A stretch of DNA of 64,000 nt from Hydrogenobacter hydrogenophilus. GTDB taxonomy: Bacteria > Aquificota > Aquificia > Aquificales > Aquificaceae. The position numbers and the translations under genes are program-made. Where the stretch lies: contig NZ_OBEN01000005.1 in assembly GCF_900215655.1 (NCBI RefSeq), positions 1 through 64,000 on the forward strand, written 5' to 3'. Every line of letters starts with the position of its first letter. The first letter of the stretch is position 1. The notes under the pieces are model-generated. The model searched no databases. It saw nothing but the letters and a program-made list of their open reading frames with translations, and was not told the origin of the DNA. This document shows positions 45,716 through 51,744 of the stretch, piece after piece.

Positions 45716-46812
45716 TAGAGAGTCTTTACATACACATACCTTTCTGCTCTTACAAATGTCCTTACTGTGATTTTGTGTCCTTCACAAGCTCTCTTATATC
45801 CCATCAGGAATATCTACAGCTTCTTATTAAGGAACTCGGGCTTTACAAAGAAGAAAGTTTTTGTCTGAAAACCCTTTACTTGGGTGGCGGAACACCTTCG
45901 CTCATAGACCCATCCTTATACGAAACCTTTCTAAAAGACCTTTCGCTTTTAGTGGATACTGCCAGACTTGAAGAGTTTACTATAGAGTGTAATCCAGAAA
46001 CATACAGAGAAGAAGAGTTTAAACAGATTGCTGATTTGGGAATAAATCGCGTCAGTGTAGGCGTCCAAAGCTTTACAGAAAGGGGACTAAAAGTGCTTGG
46101 TAGAAAACATACAGTTAAGGACTCCATAGATTGCATTAGATCCGCTTTCAAAGCAGGTATAGAAAACATAAGCGTGGATATTATATACGCATATCCAAAC
46201 CAAACTTTAAAGGATCTAAAGGAAGAGCTTAAGGTTTTGATGGACCTTCCCATCAAGCACTTATCTTGCTATCTGCTTACACCTTACGAAGATACACTTT
46301 TTGGCAGACTTTTTAGCGAAGAAAAGCTCAAACTTCCAGACAGCGACCAAGTAGCAGATATGTATCTCTTTTGGGTAAATGAATTACAAAGTCTGGGTTT
46401 TGAGCACTACGAGATATCCAACTTTGCACTGCCAGGATACGAGTGCAAGCACAACCTTTCTTACTGGCTTGGAAGAGAGTTTCTGGGCTTGGGGGTATCC
46501 GCTTGGAGTTATGTAAAAAATGTGAGGTTTGGAAACACAAAAAACATGAGAGAATACGCTCAATCCATCAAAGAAGGCAGAAAACCCGTTGAGTACAAGG
46601 AGGTCTTAGAAGGTAAAAGCTTGCTCAAAGACATACTCTTTATAAGGCTCAGAACCAAGTGGGGTATACCAAAGGAGTATGCACATCTTATACCGGAAGA
46701 GCTTCTTGAGTTTTTTAAAAGTGTTGAAGACGGGATACGATTAAAAGAAGAGGGAATGCTGTTGATAAACGAGATCCTACTAAGGATAAAATACCATGCA
46801 CTACCATATTAG
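45712..46812 (+). CDS. hemW: Radical SAM haem chaperone HemW
   Basis: Anaerobic-coproporphyrinogen-oxidase-like protein that binds haem and is thought to deliver it to respiratory proteins. 366 residues. The 4Fe-4S motif is PFCSYKCPYCDF (CxxxCxxC), then LYLGGGTPSLIDP and NRVSVGVQSFTERGLKVLGR. The length and the lack of the N-terminal extension and extra Cys of HemN favour HemW. Overlaps rodA by 4 bp and the aldolase gene by 17 bp. Confidence 0.88.
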   Translation: MIESLYIHIPFCSYKCPYCDFVSFTSSLISHQEYLQLLIKELGLYKEESFCLKTLYLGGGTPSLIDPSLYETFLKDLSLLVDTARLEEFTIECNPETYREEEFKQIADLGINRVSVGVQSFTERGLKVLGRKHTVKDSIDCIRSAFKAGIENISVDIIYAYPNQTLKDLKEELKVLMDLPIKHLSCYLLTPYEDTLFGRLFSEEKLKLPDSDQVADMYLFWVNELQSLGFEHYEISNFALPGYECKHNLSYWLGREFLGLGVSAWSYVKNVRFGNTKNMREYAQSIKEGRKPVEYKEVLEGKSLLKDILFIRLRTKWGIPKEYAHLIPEELLEFFKSVEDGIRLKEEGMLLINEILLRIKYHALPY

Positions 46813-47341
46813 AAAACTCATACAGGTGGGGAAACTCCTTTTTGAAGAAGGTCTTGTGGATGCAAGGGCGGGTAATCTTTCTGTAAGGATAGGTCAGAAA
46901 ATACTCATAACCAGAAGGGGATCTCACCTGGGAACTCTAAAAGAGCATGACTTTGTGCTTTTGGATATTAACAAAACCAGCATTCTTGATGATAGGGCAT
47001 CTTCTGAACTTTTGGTGCATAGAGAGGTATACATAAAAACCCAAAACCTTGCGCTTGTACACGCTCACCCTACTGCGGTAGTTAAACTGTCCTTTAAAAC
47101 AAAAAATAATATAGTACCAAAAGATAGTGAAGGAAAAACCTTACTGAAAAGCGTAAAGGTGATCCCCAATTTGCCCTCTGGAAGCCAGAAGTTAGCTGAG
47201 GTAATTTCTGACATTTTATCCCAAGACAAATTAGTAGTTGTGCGTTCTCACGGTGTTTTTTCTGCGGACATAGACCCCTTTTATGCTTACAGTCATATAT
47301 CCGTACTTGAACATTCGTGTAAAATACTCCTTGATGAGTGA
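46796..47341 (+). CDS. Class II aldolase/adducin family protein
   Basis: 181-residue zinc-dependent aldolase-fold protein, related to fuculose-phosphate aldolase and methylthioribulose-phosphate dehydratase. DARAGNLSVRIGQKILITRR near residue 22 is the substrate loop, ALVHAHPTAVVKLSF carries the metal His pair, and VVVRSHGVFSADIDPFYAY the third His. The substrate is unknown. It overlaps hemW by 17 bp and the GcvH-like gene by 8 bp, so all three are translated in series. Confidence 0.8.
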   Translation: MHYHIRKLIQVGKLLFEEGLVDARAGNLSVRIGQKILITRRGSHLGTLKEHDFVLLDINKTSILDDRASSELLVHREVYIKTQNLALVHAHPTAVVKLSFKTKNNIVPKDSEGKTLLKSVKVIPNLPSGSQKLAEVISDILSQDKLVVVRSHGVFSADIDPFYAYSHISVLEHSCKILLDE

Positions 47342-47783
47342 GAGGGTTTACAAGGGTTGCAAGATACCCCTTGAGCTTTACTACGATATAGAAAATCAGG
47401 TTTGGTATAGGTTGGAACCAGACGGTACAGTTAGGGTAGGTGCAACAGACATAGGTCAGACCAGAGCAGGCAAGATGGTAAATGTAAGGATAAAAGCGGT
47501 AGGAAAGTATGTTCAGAAAGGTAAACCCATTGCCAGTCTTGAAAGTGGTAAATGGACGGGACCCGTTCCTGCCATAATAGAAGGAGAGATAGTAGAAAGG
47601 AACGAAGCACTTTTTGATACGCCAGAGCTCATCAACGAAGACCCCTACGGTAGGGGGTGGATAGCTCGTCTAAAACCTGCAAACTTAGAAAAAGACCTTA
47701 GGGACCTTTTGACTGGTGAAGAAGCTTTTAACAAACTAAAGGAGTACATGGACAGAGAAGGTGTAGAGTGTAAAGGCTCATAG
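47334..47783 (+). CDS. GcvH-like lipoyl-carrier protein
   Basis: 149-residue homologue of the glycine-cleavage H protein. RVGATDIGQTRAGKMVNVRI and the lipoylation-type segment ASLESGKWTGPVPA (acceptor Lys) are present, followed by ALFDTPELINEDPYGRGWIA. The usual ESVKA is ESGKW here. No gcvT or gcvP lies nearby. In sulfur-oxidising bacteria GcvH-like proteins can serve the sHdr pathway, and Aquificae carry several paralogues; whether this copy does is unknown. The ATG at 47334 overlaps the aldolase stop; the longer open frame from 47283 lies inside the aldolase gene. Confidence 0.83.
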   Translation: MSERVYKGCKIPLELYYDIENQVWYRLEPDGTVRVGATDIGQTRAGKMVNVRIKAVGKYVQKGKPIASLESGKWTGPVPAIIEGEIVERNEALFDTPELINEDPYGRGWIARLKPANLEKDLRDLLTGEEAFNKLKEYMDREGVECKGS

Positions 47784-47836
47784 TAAGAAGCCTATATGAG
47801 AAGCATCATACTTAAAGAGCAAACAGGCATATTATC

Positions 47837-49087
47837 ATGTGTTCTATGAAGATACTGGTCCATATATGTTGTGCACCGGACGCTCTTTACTTTCTTAAAA
47901 GACTCAGAGAAGACTATCCTAATACCACCTTAGTAGGTTTTTTTTATGATCCTAACATACATCCTTATGAAGAGTACAAGCTACGCCTTATAGAAACAGA
48001 AAGAATGTGTAAATCTCTTGGGATAGAACTTTACGAAGGTGAGTACGATGTGGAAAACTGGATGCTTTCGGTGAAAGGTTATGAGGACGAACCTGAAAGA
48101 GGAAAAAGGTGTAAAGTGTGTTTTGACTATAGATTAGAAAGGTCTGCTAAGTTCGCCAAGGATATAAAAGCTACGCATATTACTACCACCTTGCTCATGA
48201 GTCCAAAGAAAGAGTTTAACATGCTCAAAGAAAGTGGCTACAGGGTTGCAAGTATGTATGGTTTAGAATTTCTATGTCCGGATTACAGAAAGGGTGGCGG
48301 GACGCAGGAGATGTTTAGAATGTCAAAGCAGTTGGAATTCTACCATCAGGATTACTGCGGATGTATCTACGGACTTTTCAAACAGAAAAAAGAGGATGCG
48401 GTAAAGGATCTTGTATCCTTAGGAGGCAGAAGACCAGGTAGTAAAGAGGAAACGCTTTTTATAAAGTCCGTTAGGCTGTTTGCAGAACAGAGAAACTTAC
48501 CGTGTAAAGAATGGGAATTTAGCTTTTTAAACTGGAGAGTCCTTTACGGAAGGCTTCAGATAGGTGAAATAACGCTTCCTTCCTTAGTATCCGCCTTTTC
48601 TCGGTCCATAAGGGGCATCTTAAAGGCAGATGTGGAAGAGATAGTAGGCAATACTGTATATTACAACAAAGGCGGATTGAAAGTGATACTAGTAGATGAT
48701 CTAAAAGATGAGCCTATGCATCAATTTTACGGATTGACAGACCCTACTTTTAGGGTTCCACATGAATACAAGGAAATGCTTCTGAAAGAACGCATAAAAG
48801 CTGAGCTCAGCACAGAATTTTCATCAGATGTATCAAGGGTTCTTCTTGTAGGAAGCTTAGAAGCATCAACTTTTATAAGCGTTCCTGCAGACACACTTCA
48901 AGACTCAAGAGGAATAAGTTTAGAAACTTTGGAAAAGTTTATAACTCAGAATCTTTCGGATATAACTCAGGGAAAGTTAGCGTTAGTAGTGTGTGGAGCA
49001 GAATCTTTGGGAAAAGCTGGTAGCAACTACTTTACTCAAAGAACAGGAAAGAGAGTAGAACAGCTTTCCTACGATTTTAGTCTGTAA
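47837..49087 (+). CDS. queH: Epoxyqueuosine reductase QueH with a long C-terminal extension
   Basis: Last step of queuosine synthesis in tRNA. The first 200 residues are QueH: VHICCAPDALYFLKRL (CC motif), YDPNIHPYEEYKLRLIE, RCKVCFDYRLERSAKFA and YHQDYCGCIYGL, which together supply the Fe-S and adjacent metal ligands. About 215 further residues (from SLGGRRPGSKEETLFIKSVR) form a domain I do not recognise, with a DLKDEPMHQFYGL stretch and a C-terminal Ser/Gly-rich part. Typical QueH proteins end near residue 200. ATG 47837 or ATG 47846 may start it. Confidence 0.85.
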   Translation: MCSMKILVHICCAPDALYFLKRLREDYPNTTLVGFFYDPNIHPYEEYKLRLIETERMCKSLGIELYEGEYDVENWMLSVKGYEDEPERGKRCKVCFDYRLERSAKFAKDIKATHITTTLLMSPKKEFNMLKESGYRVASMYGLEFLCPDYRKGGGTQEMFRMSKQLEFYHQDYCGCIYGLFKQKKEDAVKDLVSLGGRRPGSKEETLFIKSVRLFAEQRNLPCKEWEFSFLNWRVLYGRLQIGEITLPSLVSAFSRSIRGILKADVEEIVGNTVYYNKGGLKVILVDDLKDEPMHQFYGLTDPTFRVPHEYKEMLLKERIKAELSTEFSSDVSRVLLVGSLEASTFISVPADTLQDSRGISLETLEKFITQNLSDITQGKLALVVCGAESLGKAGSNYFTQRTGKRVEQLSYDFSL

Positions 49088-49100
49088 ATTTAAATATATT

Positions 49101-49808
49101 ATGTGGGTAAAAGTAAAAATTAAGCTAAACAGGGAGAACTTTAAAGATTACGCATCCTATTCTCTTGAGCTCAGTAGAAACTCAACACTCTTGGATATGC
49201 TTGTGAAAATAAAAGAAGAGCTAGATCAGAGCTTAGCTTTTAGAAGCATGTGCAGAGCGGGTATATGCGGAACATGTGCAATTAAGGTTAACGGAAGACC
49301 CGTGCTTGCATGTTCTACAAAGGTCTTCGTGTTTGGCGAGGAGATCACGGTAGAACCTATAGACAATGTCTCAGTAATAAAGGACCTTGTAGTTGACCAT
49401 GAGTCTCTCTATAATAAGCTTAAACTGTGGAAGGTATGGTATAACGCTGGAGAAAAAAATACAAAAGTAAGTGCCAGCGCCTTAAAAAGGATAGAAAGAA
49501 GCCACGAGTGTATCTTATGTGGAATATGTGATAGTGTATGCCCTGTGCTTACTACAAGCTCTCATTTTGGGGGTCCTACTCTCTTAACGAGGTATTACAA
49601 GCTCCTTTTTGATCCAAGAAACACACAAGATAGAGCTCAAAGCCTAAAAAACCTAAACCCACAGCTTTGTACCCACTGCATGAACTGCTCTTTTGCGTGC
49701 CCAAAAAAGCTAATGCCCGAAGCTTTAATAAAGGAGGAGGAAAAGCTCCTCCAAGAAAAAGGGATTATAAAAAAAGAGGAGGGAAATTTTGGATTTTTAG
49801 AATTTTGA
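49101..49808 (+). CDS. sdhB: Succinate dehydrogenase/fumarate reductase iron-sulfur subunit
   Basis: Electron-transfer subunit linking the flavoprotein to quinone, in an oxidative or reductive TCA cycle. 235 residues. The 2Fe-2S site is MCRAGICGTCAIKVNGRPVL near residue 55, and the two cluster-binding C-terminal motifs are CILCGICDSVCPV and CTHCMNCSFACPK. The flavoprotein and membrane subunits are not next to it, so it may be encoded apart from its partners, as is common in Aquificae. The ATG follows a TAAATATATT stretch without a Shine-Dalgarno sequence. Confidence 0.88.
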   Translation: MWVKVKIKLNRENFKDYASYSLELSRNSTLLDMLVKIKEELDQSLAFRSMCRAGICGTCAIKVNGRPVLACSTKVFVFGEEITVEPIDNVSVIKDLVVDHESLYNKLKLWKVWYNAGEKNTKVSASALKRIERSHECILCGICDSVCPVLTTSSHFGGPTLLTRYYKLLFDPRNTQDRAQSLKNLNPQLCTHCMNCSFACPKKLMPEALIKEEEKLLQEKGIIKKEEGNFGFLEF

Positions 49809-49809
49809 T

Positions 49810-50241
49810 TTACTTGATCTCTATCTTTTTCTCCTTTGAAACCTCAGCTTTGGGAAGCCTTATTTCTAAAACACCATCTTTGAATTCTGCCTTTACTTCG
49901 TCAGTCTTTACTTCCGCTGGTAAGCTCAGTACCCTTTCAAACTTTCCATAAACTCTTTCTAACCTGTGAACCGTCTCTGTTTTCTCTTCTCGTTCCTCTT
50001 TTTTCTCACCTCTTATGTGTAGCATGTTATCCTTTATACTTACCTCAATGTTTTCCTTCTTTACACCCGGAAGCTCAGCTTTAACAACTATCTCCTTGTC
50101 CGTTTCGTACATCTCAACCGCAGGAGCAAAAGCTCTTTCTGTATCTTCTCCGGGAAAGAGCTCCTCAAGAAGTCTGTCAAACTCCCTTCTTATTCTTTCA
50201 AGTTCTGCAAAAGGACTCCAAAGCATAAGACCCCTTCTCAT
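49810..50241 (-). CDS. Small heat-shock protein Hsp20
   Basis: Alpha-crystallin-type holding chaperone, 143 residues. The N-terminal arm is MRRGLMLWSPFAELERIRRE. The crystallin domain runs from about 40 to 130 (VEMYETDKEIVVKAELPGVK, ENIEVSIKDNMLHIRGE) and ends with the oligomerisation tail VLEIRLPKAE. ATG 50241 is preferred over GTG 50250 because a GAGGTGAGG ribosome-binding site precedes it. A long, strongly structured leader lies upstream. Confidence 0.92.
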   Translation of the reverse strand: MRRGLMLWSPFAELERIRREFDRLLEELFPGEDTERAFAPAVEMYETDKEIVVKAELPGVKKENIEVSIKDNMLHIRGEKKEEREEKTETVHRLERVYGKFERVLSLPAEVKTDEVKAEFKDGVLEIRLPKAEVSKEKKIEIK

Positions 50242-50260
50242 GGCCCTCACCTCACTATCT

Positions 50261-50346
50261 AAGCACCTGTCGGTGCTTAGGCTGGGGTATTTCTATACCG
50301 CCTTTTAAAGCTGTCCCTTCCCCAGCAGGCGGTTTTGGGACAGCCT
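50261..50346 (-). promoter_or_regulatory. Structured 5' leader of hsp20 (possible RNA switch or small RNA)
   Basis: On the minus strand six segments occur in the order 1-2-3-4-5-6 where 1 (GCTGTCCC, 50344-50337) pairs with 4 (GGGACAGC, 50317-50310), 2 (ACCGCC, 50333-50328) with 5 (GGCGGT, 50302-50297) and 3 (GCTGGGG, 50326-50320) with 6 (CCCCAGC, 50287-50281). All three pairings cross each other. A separate hairpin AAGCACC-GACA-GGTGCTT (50278-50261) follows, 20 bases before the hsp20 start. I do not match it to a known riboswitch or ribozyme class. Confidence 0.6.
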
Positions 50347-50384
50347 ACAGTTATAAAATTTATATGAAAGTCTTAAAGTGTCAA
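50345..50384 (-). promoter_or_regulatory. Promoter region of hsp20
   Basis: TTGACA (50384-50379) at the pncA stop, an AT-rich -10 region containing TATAAA, then ATAACTGTAG (50354-50345) exactly 24 bp after the hexamer. The same arrangement occurs before sfsA. Confidence 0.6.
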
Positions 50385-50960
50385 GTCCCCAAAGGCTACC
50401 ACCACCGCACCTGAGTTCATCATTTCCTCTATGGCTCTGTCTGTATCTCCTGCATTTACATCTACACCTTTTGTAGCATCAATAAGTAGAAAAACTTCAT
50501 AACCTAAGTTAAGACCACCTATTACCGTATTCTTTACGCAGTAATCGGTGGCAACCCCTCCTACAAAAAGCCTTCTTATACCTCTCTCTTTTAACAAACT
50601 GTCCAACAGAGTTCCCTGAAACCCAGAATAAGCGTCAAAATCCCTACTTGTGCCTTTAGATATGATGAATTTATTGTCCTTTGGTATTATCAGATCCTTA
50701 TGGAACTGAGCACCTTCTGTTCCCTGAACGCAGTGAGGTGGCCATATCCCACCATGTCCTTTAAAGGATATGTGATCCGGAGGATGCCAATCTCTGGTAA
50801 AGTAAACGGGAAGGGATCTTGATGAAAAGGCTTCTATGTATGCATTTAGCTGTGGTACTATCTTATCTGCATCCGGCACAGGCAGAGCTCCCCAAGGCAT
50901 AAAGTCATTTTGCATATCTACCACTATCAGCGCATCCTTGTTTGTTAGATTTAGCCTCAT
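50373..50960 (-). CDS. pncA: Nicotinamidase
   Basis: Hydrolyses nicotinamide to nicotinate for NAD salvage. 195 residues of the isochorismatase-like fold. The catalytic triad is visible: Asp in LIVVDMQNDFMPWGALPV, Lys in IISKGTSRDFDAYSGF and Cys in VGGVATDYCVKNTVIGG. Metal-binding residues are in TRDWHPPDHISFKGHGG. It follows sfsA by 13 bp on the same strand. Confidence 0.93.
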   Translation of the reverse strand: MRLNLTNKDALIVVDMQNDFMPWGALPVPDADKIVPQLNAYIEAFSSRSLPVYFTRDWHPPDHISFKGHGGIWPPHCVQGTEGAQFHKDLIIPKDNKFIISKGTSRDFDAYSGFQGTLLDSLLKERGIRRLFVGGVATDYCVKNTVIGGLNLGYEVFLLIDATKGVDVNAGDTDRAIEEMMNSGAVVVAFGDLTL

Positions 50961-50973
50961 GTTTTAACCTCCT

Positions 50974-51615
50974 TCAAAGGATCACTTCTATCTCTTCTTT
51001 TAATTTAATTTCTTCTAAGCTCACAAAGCAGTTATAGGCTTTTACTTCATATCCCAAGTGAGCAAAACGCTTTAGCATCTGGGCAAACACTGGGTCTGTT
51101 TCCGCATTGGGAGAAAAGACTTTGGCATCTTCTCTTTGAACTACAAAGACCATCTTAGGAACAAACTTTGGGTAGGCATTTATCAAAATATGAATGTGCT
51201 TTGTCCCTCTTTTTGTGGGAGCATCTGGAAATAGAGCGGTATGGTCCTTTACTAAGTTTACGGACTTAACTTCTATGATATATCTACCCACAAGCAGGTC
51301 TAATCTGCTTCCGTTTATTCTTGGCTCGTAAATCACATGCTGTTGAGTCAAGGTTTCTGCGTAAAGTCTTGGGGCTATTTGCGAGTCAAGACACACTAAG
51401 AAGCCTCTGTTTGTTTCTGTTAAAAGAACTTCATACTTATACTTTCCTGTGTCCTTTTCCTTTAAGTATACGGGTGAGCCTTCTATTAGTAGCTCTTTTA
51501 ATCTGCCTGTATTTCTAATGTACGCTAAGGTTTCCTTATTCCCTAACTGAACCATGCACAAAAAACGGTTGACTCTTCTTACAAACTTAGCAGGAACTAA
51601 AGAGGCAAATCGCAT
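50974..51615 (-). CDS. sfsA: SfsA family protein (sugar fermentation stimulation protein A)
   Basis: 213-residue OB-fold/nuclease-like protein. RFLCMVQLGNKETLAYIRNT and GRLKELLIEGSPVYL form the N-terminal part; LLVGRYIIEVKSVNLVKDHT with FPDAPTKRGTKHIHIL is the PD-(D/E)xK-like core. E. coli SfsA binds DNA and may be a nuclease; the physiological role is unclear. It has a long GC-structured leader and no close Shine-Dalgarno sequence. pncA follows in the same unit. Confidence 0.9.
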   Translation of the reverse strand: MRFASLVPAKFVRRVNRFLCMVQLGNKETLAYIRNTGRLKELLIEGSPVYLKEKDTGKYKYEVLLTETNRGFLVCLDSQIAPRLYAETLTQQHVIYEPRINGSRLDLLVGRYIIEVKSVNLVKDHTALFPDAPTKRGTKHIHILINAYPKFVPKMVFVVQREDAKVFSPNAETDPVFAQMLKRFAHLGYEVKAYNCFVSLEEIKLKEEIEVIL

Positions 51616-51629
51616 CTTTTATTAGAAAG

Positions 51630-51649
51630 GCCCTACCGGGCGGTAGGGC
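51630..51649. promoter_or_regulatory. GC-rich hairpin upstream of sfsA
   Basis: GCCCTACC-GGGC-GGTAGGGC, an 8-bp perfect stem with a four-base loop. On the minus strand it is followed by CTTTCT, a poor U-tract, 15 bases before the sfsA start. It may be a weak terminator for relA or part of the sfsA leader. Confidence 0.6.
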
Positions 51650-51659
51650 AAACAAATTA

Positions 51660-51677
51660 GGGGAGGGAGGGGGAGGG
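51660..51677 (+). other. Perfect G-quadruplex motif
   Basis: GGGGAGGGAGGGGGAGGG: four G-runs of three to five separated by single A, the tightest and most stable quadruplex class. The opposite strand, which is the sense strand of the sfsA leader, is C-rich. A hairpin GGGAGT-TTATC-ACTCCC (51675-51691) overlaps its end. Confidence 0.85.
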
Positions 51678-51704
51678 AGTTTATCACTCCCACTTTTTTA
51701 ACCT

Positions 51705-51744
51705 CTACAGTTATTATATTATATTCAAAAAAAAATTTTGTCAA
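51705..51744 (-). promoter_or_regulatory. Promoter region of sfsA
   Basis: TTGACA (51744-51739) overlaps the relA stop codon. A TATAATATAAT stretch (51723-51713) supplies the -10, and ATAACTGTAG (51714-51705) ends 24 bp after the hexamer, as before hsp20. The leader to sfsA would be about 90 bases. Confidence 0.62.

Noticed and set aside
50261-50346. Match of the hsp20 leader to twister, ZTP, fluoride or HDV-like RNA classes
   Set aside because: Isolated resemblances (for example CCGCC/GGCGG) do not come with the other conserved bases of these classes when written out.
50355-50384. A second HAIR site before hsp20 starting at CTTGACA
   Set aside because: Only the left arm fits; the right arm agrees at three of seven positions, no better than expected by chance near a -35 box.
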